Positions 47,692 through 56,255 of a stretch of 64,000 nucleotides of DNA are shown one piece after another. Each line of letters starts with the position of its first letter. Position 1 is the stretch's first letter. The notes below the pieces were generated by a model, which was not told the origin of the DNA, searched no databases, and worked only from the letters and a program-made list of their open reading frames with translations. The position numbers and the translations under genes were made by a program. The DNA comes from Gammaproteobacteria bacterium (lineage in GTDB: Bacteria > Pseudomonadota > Gammaproteobacteria > Pseudomonadales > Ketobacteraceae), in contig JABLXQ010000001.1 in NCBI GenBank assembly GCA_013178375.1, positions 124,001-188,000 on the forward strand, given 5' to 3'.

Positions 47692-47826
47692 GCCGCGTGG
47701 GCCGTGCCTTAAATCCAATTGGAAGTTTCAATATTCCCTATCGTTCTTTTCGCTCCCGCGCGCGCAGACCTATGCTTTTTTTGCACCTTGGCAACAGTGG
47801 ATGCGATGACGCACGGGAGGTGTGCC

Positions 47827-48309
47827 ATGCCAGTCAGACCAGTGACCGAATTTCTCGACCACAACAACGTGAACTACCACAGCTACAATCATCCGCCGGC
47901 AGTGACCGCGCAGGAAATTGCGCAGTCGGCCCATATTCCCGGCGCCCAGCTGGCCAAGACCGTGATCGTGTGGGGCGACGGTGAGCTGGCGATGGCAGTG
48001 CTACCCGCACATCAGCGCATCAACGGCAACCTGCTGAAGATGATCATGAAAGTGCGCGATCTACGCCTGGCCAGCGAGGACGAATTCCGCGAACGCTTTC
48101 CCCAGTGTGAAACCGGCGGCATGCCGCCACTGGGCAATCTCTATGACATGAAGGTGTACATGGAACGCGCGCTGCTGACCGACGACTGGATCGCCTTCAA
48201 CGCTGGCACCCACACCGAAGTCATCAAGATGGACACCGGCGTGTTCAAGCGGCTGGTGAAACCGGTGCTGTGTTCCTTTGCACGACTGCACGCGGTGGCG
48301 GCGCACTAG
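47827..48309 (+). CDS. YbaK/EbsC-family aminoacyl-tRNA deacylase
   Basis: A 160-residue YbaK-like protein that would clear mischarged tRNAs. Conserved elements are LDHNNVNYHSYNHPPAVTAQEIAQSAHIPGAQLAKTVIVWGD and TGGMPPLGNL, with the Lys in LAKTV being the usual catalytic lysine. The ATG at 47827 has a GGGAGG box; the longer frame to 47719 is unsupported. A terminator hairpin follows at 48337-48360. Confidence 0.9.
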   Translation: MPVRPVTEFLDHNNVNYHSYNHPPAVTAQEIAQSAHIPGAQLAKTVIVWGDGELAMAVLPAHQRINGNLLKMIMKVRDLRLASEDEFRERFPQCETGGMPPLGNLYDMKVYMERALLTDDWIAFNAGTHTEVIKMDTGVFKRLVKPVLCSFARLHAVAAH

Positions 48310-48336
48310 CCAACGCTGGCAGGTTCACAAACGCAA

Positions 48337-48360
48337 AAGGCCGATCGTCTGACCGGCCTT
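48337..48360. terminator. Bidirectional hairpin between YbaK and GlcG-like genes
   Basis: AAGGCCG (48337-48343) and CGGCCTT (48354-48360) form a perfect stem with a ten-base loop, flanked by further complementary AACGCAA/TTGCGTT. It sits between two convergent genes; both flanks carry A/T runs of three to four bases. Confidence 0.75.
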
Positions 48361-48384
48361 CGTGAGCGTTGCGTTGGATGAAAC

Positions 48385-49122
48385 TCAGGGCTTTTTCGCG
48401 GTCGCCGGCAAAGTCGCCAGTGTTGCATCTTCCGCTGCTGCGTCCTTGCAGTGGGGCTGGCTCCAGCCGCCGCTGAAACTGATCTGGTCGACTCCGTTCA
48501 CCACGCCAGCGGGCACATAATCCAGCTTGAGAGAATTACGCGCACGCCACGCGATGAAATGATCGGCGCAGGAGCTATCGCCGGACACACCCAGCGCGCC
48601 AATCAGCTTGCCCTGCGCGTTGTACAAACCCAGCCCGCCACCAAATACATTCACACCACCGACACGCTCGCCCACCATGGGATCATCGGTCTGGCCGAAT
48701 TTTTCCGCCTTGCCTTCATAGGCGGCGTCGGTGTCCACCGGATTGCTGTGTTGCAAACCATACAGGCTGCCACCGGGTTGCACCGCGCTGTACAGATTGG
48801 CCGTGGCCAGGGCCAGGCCAGGCAGGCTGAATGCGTTGGCGGTGTAAGCTTTCTGCGCGGAAATGATCCGGCTGCCCGGCCACTGGTCGCCGCGATCCTT
48901 GCCGGTGAATGCCACCGCGCACACCACGCCATCGCGGTTCACCAGCGTGCCCCACATATCCAGATCAAAGCCCGCATTTTGCGCCTTTCGCGCGTCAGTG
49001 AGCGCCACTTTCAGTTGCGCGTGAGTGGGCAGACCCTCGCAGCCTTTTTCGGCGGCAAACGCCGGCAATACCAATCCGCCCAGCGCCAGCGCGCCAGCCA
49101 TCTGTTTCAAAAACATAGTCAA
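48385..49122 (-). CDS. Secreted GlcG/HbpS-family haem-binding-like protein
   Basis: A signal peptide (about residues 1-23, ending AFA) precedes a DUF336/GlcG-type domain: VNRDGVVCAVAFTG, SAQKAYTANAFSLPG, GGVNVFGGGLGLYNAQGKLIGALGVSGDSSCADHF. Members include the haem-binding HbpS and GlcG. Two Cys pairs may form disulfides. It lies 49 bases behind the reductase gene of the sterol-type operon and on the same strand, so it may be co-transcribed. Confidence 0.87.
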   Translation of the reverse strand: MTMFLKQMAGALALGGLVLPAFAAEKGCEGLPTHAQLKVALTDARKAQNAGFDLDMWGTLVNRDGVVCAVAFTGKDRGDQWPGSRIISAQKAYTANAFSLPGLALATANLYSAVQPGGSLYGLQHSNPVDTDAAYEGKAEKFGQTDDPMVGERVGGVNVFGGGLGLYNAQGKLIGALGVSGDSSCADHFIAWRARNSLKLDYVPAGVVNGVDQISFSGGWSQPHCKDAAAEDATLATLPATAKKP

Positions 49123-49171
49123 GCTTCCGTGAGGTCAAAACAGGCAGTGCTGCCACTGCCAGAAAAAAATA

Positions 49172-50155
49172 TCAGGCCAGACCGGCCGTTTTCATCCACT
49201 CATAACAGTCGCGGAACATTTCATCCAGCGAGCAGGTGGTGAAACCCAGTTCCCGTTCGGCTTTTTTCGAACTGATGCGCATCGGATTATTCAACAGAAT
49301 GACTTTTTCCGGACATAGCAGCGGCTCCTTGTTGGTGAGGAGCGATACCTTGTCCATGATCACCGCAATCAGCGACATGAATCCGGCGGGAAAGAAAATG
49401 TTGGGCGTTTTCCTGCCAAGCATCTTGCCGATGACCTGGAACATCTCGGCATAGGTCGCGTGCACGCCGCCCAGCAGATAGCGTTCACCGGTGCGGCCTT
49501 TTTCGTAGGCCGCCACGTGGGCACGGGCATAATCCTTCACATGCCCCAGCACGCTGCTGCCCTTGGGCACCGCCAGCATGCCGCCCTTTTTTATGGTGTC
49601 GATGATCAGCGGCGTGTAGTTGTAATCATAAGGCCCGACGATCTGCGCCGGGTTCAGAATCACCGCGTCCAGCCCGCGCTTGATGCCGGCGAAGACTTCC
49701 TGCTCCGACAGATATTTGCTGCGGTAATAATTGATCGGACTGACCATCGCCTGCGATGGCGTCTGCTCGTCGATCACCGGGCCGTGGATATTGCCGAACG
49801 CGCCGATGGACGAAGTGTGAATGAAACGCCCCGCCTTTTTTTCCAGCGCCACCTGCACCACATTGCGGGTGCCGTCGATATTGATGTGGTTCTGGCGTTC
49901 GTTGAGCTTCGACCACATGCCCGTATCCGCCGCCACATGGAACACGGCATCGACTTTTTCCGGCATGGTGCGGCGCAGGGATTCGATATTGGTGACGTCG
50001 CCCTCCACCTGCGTCACCTTCATCCGGTCCAGGTCGCGGGTATTGGACGACTTGCGGCGCAGGGCAATCACGTTCCAGCCCTGGTCCAGCAAACACTCCA
50101 CAATATTGAGGCCGAGAAATCCGGTGCTGCCGGTGACATACGCGGTGCGGCTCAT
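49172..50155 (-). CDS. NAD(P)-dependent extended SDR, sterol/dihydroflavonol-reductase-like
   Basis: A 327-residue extended SDR: Rossmann TGSTGFLG at residues 8-15, FHVAADTGMW, HTSSIGAFG, catalytic Tyr143-x3-Lys147 (NYYRSKY), and KAERELGF near the end. Dihydroflavonol-4-reductase/3beta-HSD branch. Last of the SDR genes in the operon GMC-ALDH-desaturase-NSDHL-this. It could act as a C-3 keto-reductase paired with the ERG26-like enzyme (ERG27 role) but the family is broad and this is inference. Confidence 0.82.
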   Translation of the reverse strand: MSRTAYVTGSTGFLGLNIVECLLDQGWNVIALRRKSSNTRDLDRMKVTQVEGDVTNIESLRRTMPEKVDAVFHVAADTGMWSKLNERQNHINIDGTRNVVQVALEKKAGRFIHTSSIGAFGNIHGPVIDEQTPSQAMVSPINYYRSKYLSEQEVFAGIKRGLDAVILNPAQIVGPYDYNYTPLIIDTIKKGGMLAVPKGSSVLGHVKDYARAHVAAYEKGRTGERYLLGGVHATYAEMFQVIGKMLGRKTPNIFFPAGFMSLIAVIMDKVSLLTNKEPLLCPEKVILLNNPMRISSKKAERELGFTTCSLDEMFRDCYEWMKTAGLA

Positions 50156-50179
50156 GGCATTGTCCTCATGATGCGGTCT

Positions 50180-51232
50180 TCAGGCAGCACGCAGGGCGCT
50201 GAGCTGACGTTGCACGCTGGCATCCTGCTTCAGCGCTTCCACAGTCAGGCGAATGCCTTCGGTCAGATTCACCCGGGGCGTCCAGCCGAAATCGCGTTTT
50301 GCTTTTTCGATGCTGTAGTAGTGGTGCGTCACCATGTAGCGCACGGAAAAACGGGTAAGGCCGTTTTCCGCGTTGAGCGTGCCGCCCTTCAGCGTATCGA
50401 TACCTTCGACAATCGCGGCCACCGTGTACGCCAGCCAGTAGGGCACCTTGCCCGTGATGCGCGGATAACCCAGTTCCACCAGCACCTTTTCGACGAAATC
50501 AAAAAACGCCATGGGCTCGCCATTGGTGATGAAGTACGCCTGACCGCACACCGGTGAACCCTTGAGAAGATTTTCCTCCGCCATCACCACCGCATCCACC
50601 AGATTGGACACGTAGGTAAAGTCCGACAGCTTGTCGCGATTGCCAATGGCGCGCTTGAGCTTGCCTTCCCGCGCCTTCTGCAAAATCGCCGGCATGAAGC
50701 GGTTGTCGCCGGCACCGAACACCACATGGGGGCGGATGGCGCAGCACTGGGTGACGGTGGTGCCGCTGAACGCCAGCACTTCCTTTTCCGCCTGGATCTT
50801 GCTGTCGGCATAAGGCGCCTGCGAGATCGTGGAGTACGGCAAGGTCTCGTCGCCATATTCAATATCGTTGCCTTCATACACCGCACTGGCGGAACTGATG
50901 TACACCAGCCGTGGAATCCGGTGCTGCTTGCAGGCCTCGATGATGTTCAGCGTGCCACCGTAGTTCACGTCCCACACGATATCTTCCTGGTTGTGCTTGG
51001 TATGCACGATGGACGCATTGTGGATGATGGAATCCATGCCGGCGCAGGCATCCAGCACGGCCTTGCGATCGCAGATATTCAGATTCAGGAATTTCACATC
51101 GTTGCGGAACGGCTTGCCGCCGAAATCCAGCACCGTCACCTCATGCCCCGTGTCGGCAAAGCCATTCACCAGATTGCTGCCAATAAATCCACAGCCACCC
51201 GTTACCAGAATTTTTCTTTTTGTCTTGGTCAT
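50180..51232 (-). CDS. NSDHL/ERG26-like 3beta-hydroxysteroid dehydrogenase/decarboxylase
   Basis: A 350-residue SDR. Rossmann TGGCGFIG is at residues 11-18 and Tyr141-x3-Lys145 (APYADSK). The rest follows eukaryotic NSDHL/ERG26 (sterol-4alpha-carboxylate 3-dehydrogenase) segment by segment: AIRPHVVFGAGDNRFMPAI, FTYVSNLVDAVVMAEENL, GQAYFITNGEPMAFFDF, PYWLAYTVAA and HHYYSIEKAKRDFGW. That enzyme oxidises C-3 and releases the C-4 carboxylate as CO2 during C-4 demethylation. Neighbours (a methyl-oxidase-type desaturase, a GMC and an ALDH) supply the preceding oxidation steps. Starts 24 bases after the desaturase gene. No membrane anchor at the C-terminus, unlike animal NSDHL. Confidence 0.85.
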   Translation of the reverse strand: MTKTKRKILVTGGCGFIGSNLVNGFADTGHEVTVLDFGGKPFRNDVKFLNLNICDRKAVLDACAGMDSIIHNASIVHTKHNQEDIVWDVNYGGTLNIIEACKQHRIPRLVYISSASAVYEGNDIEYGDETLPYSTISQAPYADSKIQAEKEVLAFSGTTVTQCCAIRPHVVFGAGDNRFMPAILQKAREGKLKRAIGNRDKLSDFTYVSNLVDAVVMAEENLLKGSPVCGQAYFITNGEPMAFFDFVEKVLVELGYPRITGKVPYWLAYTVAAIVEGIDTLKGGTLNAENGLTRFSVRYMVTHHYYSIEKAKRDFGWTPRVNLTEGIRLTVEALKQDASVQRQLSALRAA

Positions 51233-51256
51233 TGTCGTAGTCCTCGAACGCCGGTT

Positions 51257-51934
51257 TTATGCGTAGGTACCAAACATCAGATCCCAGAACGGGAAGATGG
51301 AAGCGTAGTTGCGGTTCAGGTGTTTGCCGTGGTGCAGATCGTGCTTGATGGCCCAGAAATTCAGCAGTTTGAAAGCCGGATGGGGCAGGTTCAGGTTGGA
51401 GTGCACCAGAATATTCACGGTGGAGTGAATAAAGAAAATGATCAGGAACGAGATCGCGCTCACCGGCCCGATGATCGCCATGGCGCTGCAGAGCAGACCC
51501 AGGCCCGCCAGATTTTCCGCCGGGTGCAGGTAAATGCTCTCGGTGGAGGTGGGGAAGCGCACGAAATGGTGCACACCATGGACATACTTCATGACCTTGG
51601 GATTGTGCATGCCACGGTGCAGGAAGTAGTACATGAAATCGTACAGCAGCAGCGATGCCAGCACTTCACCGAACACGGTCACTCCGCTCACCGGTGCACT
51701 GCTGATCAGGTAGTCGCCGAAGTGAAGCAGAACAGCGGCGAAGAACACCATCGACAGTATCGCGTTAAGGCCAATATTGATGGCTTTTCTGGCCTTGGGA
51801 ATGCGATAGGTTGTGGGTGTGCGGATACGGTATTTTTTCAGACTCGACGACTGCGCCGCCCAGGCCATGAACGTCATCAGGATGCCATCGAAGGTCAGGA
51901 TGACACCGAGAATAATGAAGAACTGCAGATCCAT
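51257..51934 (-). CDS. Sterol desaturase/fatty acid hydroxylase superfamily (possible C-4 methyl oxidase)
   Basis: A 225-residue integral membrane diiron oxygenase. Histidine clusters are HRGMH (106-110), HGVHH (119-123), His137, His178 and HDLHHG (198-203), the HX3H/HX2HH/HX2HH ligand set of the superfamily that includes ERG25 (C4-methyl oxidase), ERG3 (C5-desaturase) and C25-hydroxylase. About four or five membrane helices. Sitting directly before an ERG26-like gene favours a sterol C-4 methyl oxidase, but sequence alone cannot separate these activities. Confidence 0.83.
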   Translation of the reverse strand: MDLQFFIILGVILTFDGILMTFMAWAAQSSSLKKYRIRTPTTYRIPKARKAINIGLNAILSMVFFAAVLLHFGDYLISSAPVSGVTVFGEVLASLLLYDFMYYFLHRGMHNPKVMKYVHGVHHFVRFPTSTESIYLHPAENLAGLGLLCSAMAIIGPVSAISFLIIFFIHSTVNILVHSNLNLPHPAFKLLNFWAIKHDLHHGKHLNRNYASIFPFWDLMFGTYA

Positions 51935-51955
51935 AATAATCTCCCGGTACTTTGC

Positions 51956-52008
51956 TTTCTTGAATCCAGATTTCTTGATTTTCTATTTCTTGATTCGCTA
52001 TTTCTTGA
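51956..52008. repeat. 15-bp tandem repeat, core TTTCTTGA
   Basis: TTTCTTGA begins at 51956, 51971, 51986 and 52001, a strict 15-base period of about three and a half units with partly variable second halves. It spans the 3' end of the aldehyde dehydrogenase gene (stop at 51998-52000, coding its last Lys/Phe residues) and the gap before the desaturase gene. A short variable-number repeat at an intercistronic junction. Confidence 0.8.
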
Positions 52009-53599
52009 ACAGCGCAATGCGCAGCAGTGTGAGCAGACCTTTCAGCCGGTCGCTCGTCCGCGATGCAAACAACAACCGCACGCTGGCGCGCGCCTTGCTG
52101 TAATCCAGCGGCCCCACCGGATACAGCGCCGGCGGCGGCGAAAACCTGCCGCGATCTTCCAACACCGCCTTGGGCGTGGTGTAGGCACGCAGGCCATCGC
52201 GACCATTCATCACTCCAAAGCCGGAATATTTCACACCACCGAAGGGCAAGTCCTGGTTCAGGTAACACAGACCAAAATCGTTGATACAGGTGGCACCGGC
52301 TTCCAGCCGCGCTGCCAGCCGCCGGCCCCGTGCGTGATCCGATGTGATCACGGTGGAATGCAGACCGAACTCGGTGCTGTTGGCCAGGGCAATGGCTTCA
52401 TCTTCGCTGCGCACCCTGAACACCAGCATCACGGGGCCGAATATTTCTTCGCGGGTGATGCGCATGTCGCTGGTCAGATTGGTAAGGATCGTGGGCGGGT
52501 AGAAAGTGCCGTCACCGATCTCGCGTTTCGCACCGCCGACCACGGCAGTGGCGCCCTTGTCGAGCGCATCGTTCACCAGGGTGTCGATGACGCGGATCTG
52601 CTGCGCAGTGGTGATCGCGCCCACATCCACGTTGCCACCACGCCGGGGCACACCCTGACGCAGCTTGCCGGCATGGGCAGTCAGTTCCGTCATGAAGCGA
52701 TCGTAGATGCCGTCGAGCACGATCACCCGTTCGGAGGCAATGCAGTTCTGGCCCAGGTTGACAAAAATGCCGCCCAGCGCCGAATGCACAGCCTTGGGAA
52801 TATCCGCATCGTTGCACACGATCAGCGGATCCTTGCCGCCCAGTTCCATCACCACCGGCGTCAAATGCTCGGCACTGCCTTCGATAATGCGGCGGCCATT
52901 GTTCACCGATCCGATAAACAGAATTTTCTGCACGTTGGCCCGCACCAGTGCAGCCCCGGTATCGCCATAGCCATTGATGATCTGCACGGTGTCCGGGGAA
53001 AAGCCTTCCTTGCGCAGGGCTTCATCGGTGATTTTCTGGAACCGCTGGGTTGACCAGGCGACCGCTTCGGATGCCTTCACCACCACCGCATTGCCCGCCA
53101 TCAAAGGCGCCACCAGCGAGCTGATGATGTTCTGCAGCGGATAATTCCAGGGAATGATGCAGGCCACCACGCCCAGCGGCACATATTCGATGCGGGCCTT
53201 CTTGTGCAGCAGCAGACCGGAACCCACCTGTTCCGGCTTCAGGTATTTTTCGCCATTTTTCAGCAGCCAGCGGATCTTGTTGCAGATCGGCAGGATCTCG
53301 CCGAGCATGGCGTTTTCATACGTCTTGCCGGAATCCTTCACCACGTAATCGCACAGCTCGTCGTCATGGGCGATGACGTGATCCAGAATATGCTGCAGCA
53401 CCGCTCGGCGCTGGCGGAACGTGCTGTCGCGCCAGGCGCGCTGGGCGATACGGGCACGCTCGACAGCAGCGCGCACTTCGTCCGGCGAGAGGGCAGGAAC
53501 CGTGCCCAACGGCTCGCCGGTGGCGGGATTGAAACACTCGATGGTGGCCGGCACGACCGGCGAACTGGCTTGCGGCTGGATAAGCGGTTGCGTGGTCAT
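51998..53599 (-). CDS. Aldehyde dehydrogenase (NAD(P)+-dependent)
   Basis: A 533-residue ALDH. Catalytic residues are Asn152 (PWNYP), Glu252 (VMELGGKDP) and Cys286 (NLGQNCIAS); NAD-binding GS near FIGSVNNGR. A 40-residue C-terminal extension after the normal end (YPVGPLDYSKARASVRLLF...LTLLRIALFKK) is hydrophobic and basic and may associate with the membrane, as in ALDHs that act on long-chain or sterol aldehydes. Start at 53599 (MTTQPLIQ) has GGAGAGGA; the longer frame is rejected. Adjacent to the GMC gene by 16 bases, suggesting alcohol-to-aldehyde-to-acid oxidation. Confidence 0.9.
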   Translation of the reverse strand: MTTQPLIQPQASSPVVPATIECFNPATGEPLGTVPALSPDEVRAAVERARIAQRAWRDSTFRQRRAVLQHILDHVIAHDDELCDYVVKDSGKTYENAMLGEILPICNKIRWLLKNGEKYLKPEQVGSGLLLHKKARIEYVPLGVVACIIPWNYPLQNIISSLVAPLMAGNAVVVKASEAVAWSTQRFQKITDEALRKEGFSPDTVQIINGYGDTGAALVRANVQKILFIGSVNNGRRIIEGSAEHLTPVVMELGGKDPLIVCNDADIPKAVHSALGGIFVNLGQNCIASERVIVLDGIYDRFMTELTAHAGKLRQGVPRRGGNVDVGAITTAQQIRVIDTLVNDALDKGATAVVGGAKREIGDGTFYPPTILTNLTSDMRITREEIFGPVMLVFRVRSEDEAIALANSTEFGLHSTVITSDHARGRRLAARLEAGATCINDFGLCYLNQDLPFGGVKYSGFGVMNGRDGLRAYTTPKAVLEDRGRFSPPPALYPVGPLDYSKARASVRLLFASRTSDRLKGLLTLLRIALFKK

Positions 53600-53615
53600 T
53601 GTGTCCTCTCCGGAA

Positions 53616-55301
53616 TCAGGCCGACTGGGCCACGGTGGTGTTCTTGATGGACGCGATTTTGTCCGCATCCCTGTTATCGGTTTCCCGCGTCGGTGCTGTC
53701 GTCTGGCTGCGTTCGGCGATGATGAAATCTGCCGCGCGCCAGCCAATCATCATGCTCGGCGCATTGAGCGCGGATACAGGAATTTCCGGAATGACAGACG
53801 CATCGGCCACCCGCACATTGGCCAGCGCTTTCACCCGCAGCCGGGTATCCACCGGATCGGCAGGCTGGGTGCCCATGCGGCAGGTACCGGCAAAATGGAA
53901 GGTCGTCATCACCGCGCCCTTGATCCATTGCTTGATGGCAGCGCGATCCTGGGTGCGGGCCGCTGCCGACAGTGCGGTGTTGCCCCAGCGCGCAAACGCT
54001 CCCTGCGCTGCAATCTTCTGCGCCCGCAGCACGCCCTCCACCATCGTGTCCATGTCGGCGGAATTCAGGAAATAGCCGGGATTCACCCGCGCCGGTTCAG
54101 ACGGATCGCGCGAGGCCAGCGTCAACTCACCGCGGGACAACGGTTTGCCCAGAATCACCACGATCCCATACACCCGGGACACAAACCGCTTGGCGAAAGG
54201 CACCAGGAACAGCGCATTCACCAGCTGCTTGACGGCATTGCGCAATCCTCGTTTGGCATAGGCGTTGGGCTTGAGCAGAATCGCCGGCACCATGCGCTGC
54301 ATGGATTGCTGGATCGACGCGGCGGCGGAATAAAACACGAAACAGGTATCCGCCTGTTTTTCTGCCAGCGGCAACGCCGGATTCATCCGGTCGAAACCGT
54401 ACACCTGCGGATAGAACGAATCCGGCACCCGCTTGCCACGATAGAACACGCATACATTGGGGTGGTCCTGCAGATTGCGGCCAATGGACGGCACGTCCGC
54501 CACCACCGGAATATTGAATTGCCGCGCCTGATTTTTCGGGCCGACGCCAGACAGCATCAGCAGCTTGGGCGTTTCCAGCGCGCCGGCGCACAGAATGATT
54601 TCCCGCTGGATACCAACCTTGCGAATGCCACCGGGCGATTTGAATTCCACCGCCACCGCCGTTTGTTTTTCATCAAACAGGATGCGCTGCACGCGCGTAT
54701 TGGTAATGATGCTCAGATTGGGAAGTTGCTTGTCCTGCAGAAAGGACACGTAGGAATTGCGCCGCTTGTTGCCATCGTAATTCATCAGCTGGTAGCCGAT
54801 GTGGCCGCACAGATCGCCGTCGTTCAGCAGATCCTTGCGTACCAGACCCGCCTGCACTGACGCATCCACGCAGGTAATGGTGAACTCGGAACCGGCGCGG
54901 GGTTTTACGCGCAGGATTTCCTCAATACGCTCGAATACCGGCGCCACTTCTTTCCAGCGCCAGCCTTTCGGCCACTGGTCGAAATCTTTTTTGTCGCCCC
55001 GGGTGTACACCATGCCGTTGACCGCGCCGCTGCCCCCCATGCCGGTGCCAGTGCCTACATACATATGGCGATTGGCGCAGCGGGGCTGCGCAGCCGACAA
55101 CCGGTCCAGCATGACATTGTCATTGGCAAACGCCTGCACGAAGCCGTCGGCAGACAGGGTTTCCGGATTGTGTTCCGCCGGATCGCCCGCCTCCAGCAGC
55201 AGCACCGTGCCGATGTTGGCTTCCGCCAGCCGCGCCGCAGCGATGCAGCCGGCCGAGCCACCACCAACGACAATGTAGTCATACTGTTCGGTTGGTTGCA
55301 T
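53616..55301 (-). CDS. GMC-family FAD alcohol dehydrogenase/oxidase
   Basis: A 561-residue glucose-methanol-choline oxidoreductase. FAD-binding VVGGGSAG is at residues 11-18, GGSGAVNGMVYTRG is the second flavin motif, and the C-terminal active-site block is FHFAGTCRMG...NVRVADASVIPEIPVSALNAPSMMIG. No signal peptide. The family oxidises primary alcohols (including long-chain and terpenoid alcohols) with FAD; cholesterol oxidase is a distant member. First gene of the minus-strand operon and divergent in position from the P450 regulatory region, separated by the 132-bp inverted repeat. Confidence 0.92.
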   Translation of the reverse strand: MQPTEQYDYIVVGGGSAGCIAAARLAEANIGTVLLLEAGDPAEHNPETLSADGFVQAFANDNVMLDRLSAAQPRCANRHMYVGTGTGMGGSGAVNGMVYTRGDKKDFDQWPKGWRWKEVAPVFERIEEILRVKPRAGSEFTITCVDASVQAGLVRKDLLNDGDLCGHIGYQLMNYDGNKRRNSYVSFLQDKQLPNLSIITNTRVQRILFDEKQTAVAVEFKSPGGIRKVGIQREIILCAGALETPKLLMLSGVGPKNQARQFNIPVVADVPSIGRNLQDHPNVCVFYRGKRVPDSFYPQVYGFDRMNPALPLAEKQADTCFVFYSAAASIQQSMQRMVPAILLKPNAYAKRGLRNAVKQLVNALFLVPFAKRFVSRVYGIVVILGKPLSRGELTLASRDPSEPARVNPGYFLNSADMDTMVEGVLRAQKIAAQGAFARWGNTALSAAARTQDRAAIKQWIKGAVMTTFHFAGTCRMGTQPADPVDTRLRVKALANVRVADASVIPEIPVSALNAPSMMIGWRAADFIIAERSQTTAPTRETDNRDADKIASIKNTTVAQSA

Positions 55302-55343
55302 GGTAAAAAGCTCCCTCTGTAATTCTTTTTATTGTCTTATTGT

Positions 55344-55475
55344 CAAGAGCAGGTCTGGTGAGTCGTCATTCCAGACACGGACTGGGCGTCCCCCCGTGAA
55401 CCCATCCATGGGGGCTGCACAGCGGCATCCATGCCGCTGAGCGTCTGGAATGACGACTCACCAGACCTACTCTTG
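55344..55475. repeat. 132-bp inverted-repeat (MITE-like) element
   Basis: Perfect 26-base arms lie at 55351-55376 and 55443-55468 (begin AGGTCTGGTGAGTC, end GACTCACCAGACCT) and extend outward with one mismatch to CAAGAG/CTCTTG at 55344 and 55475. The 66-base centre has its own hairpin AGCGGCAT/ATGCCGCT and a CCCCC/GGGGG pair. It ends one base before the tetR stop codon and lies upstream of the GMC gene. It has no open frame, which fits a non-autonomous repeat that could also terminate tetR transcription. Confidence 0.85.
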
Positions 55476-55476
55476 T

Positions 55477-56052
55477 CTAAATTCCCAGCGCCGGCAGCAG
55501 CCGCCGCTCCAGAAATCCGCGCAATTCCTTGTCGTTGCGCTTCTTGTTGCCCTGCATCGTCAGCAGCGACAGCAAAAAGCGCGTCGCCACTTCCGTCACT
55601 TCATCCAGTTCTTCTTCCGGCATCGCCGTATCGCCCAGAATCTGCCGGAACAGTGCGCGGCGGATTTCATGACTTTCCGGCGAGGTCAGCGCGTAAGTGT
55701 TGAAGAAGCTCATCAGGCTGCTTTCCGTCAGCAGTGCCAGTGCCGGCTCTTTCGGCAGACGCTTCAGTGAAAACAGCACGGCCTCGATGATCCGTTCCGC
55801 CGGCGTTGCGAAACGCTCCACCTGCTTCAGCAGTTCCTGGCTGAAGGCCATACCCGATTGCATCAGGGCATAACGCACCACCTCGTCGCGGCTGCCGAAG
55901 TAGCTGTAGACGGTGGGCCGGGTGACGCCGGCTTCCTGGGCGATGTCGTTCAGGGTGACTTTCTCGATACCCCAGCGCTTCACGCAGGTCAAAGCGGCTT
56001 CCAGGATGCGGGCCTGGGTATCGGGGTTTTGCCGGGTTTTTGCCAATGCCAT
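55477..56052 (-). CDS. TetR-family transcriptional repressor of the sterol-type locus
   Basis: A 191-residue TetR regulator. Helix-turn-helix in RILEAALTCVKRWGIEKVTLNDIAQEAGVTRPTVYSYF (about residues 15-52). C-terminal ligand domain is not assigned. The ATG at 56052 (MALAKTRQ) has AGGA at eight bases, better than the upstream ATG at 56058. Divergent from the CYP51-ferredoxin gene, with TTTACA/TGTAAA inverted repeats between them; likely represses that promoter and perhaps its own and senses a sterol or its product (inference). Confidence 0.88.
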   Translation of the reverse strand: MALAKTRQNPDTQARILEAALTCVKRWGIEKVTLNDIAQEAGVTRPTVYSYFGSRDEVVRYALMQSGMAFSQELLKQVERFATPAERIIEAVLFSLKRLPKEPALALLTESSLMSFFNTYALTSPESHEIRRALFRQILGDTAMPEEELDEVTEVATRFLLSLLTMQGNKKRNDKELRGFLERRLLPALGI

Positions 56053-56130
56053 GTTCATTCCTGCTCAGTTGTTCAAGGTCACAAAAAAGGGCCAAAGCCG
56101 ACCCCATACAGTCACCTGCAATTCTAGGAA

Positions 56131-56186
56131 CTTTACATGTTTACTTCAACTGTAAAGTAGAATACAGTCTTTACACACAATGTAAA
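56131..56186. promoter_or_regulatory. Candidate TetR operators between tetR and the CYP51 fusion gene
   Basis: IR1: CTTTACA at 56131-56137 and TGTAAAG at 56151-56157. IR2: TTTACA at 56170-56175 and TGTAAA at 56181-56186, separated by five bases. The shared TTTACA/TGTAAA half-sites suggest one binding protein, most simply the adjacent TetR. IR2 overlaps a possible -35 (TTTACA) with a TAAAAT -10-like element at 56191-56196. Confidence 0.6.
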
Positions 56187-56255
56187 TATGTAAAATGAAA
56201 AAATTCCGCAGCCCGGTGTCTGCAGACACCTGCCAACAAAAACAAGAGGGAAGTT

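Noticed and set aside
45376-47718. 780-codon minus-strand frame opposite the PAS kinase
   Set aside because: Gln-rich product without motifs; the plus strand has PAS, HisKA and HATPase motifs.
50726-53053. 775-codon plus-strand frame opposite the sterol operon
   Set aside because: Antisense to the ERG26-like, desaturase and ALDH genes, whose motifs and ribosome sites are all intact; it also crosses intercistronic gaps.
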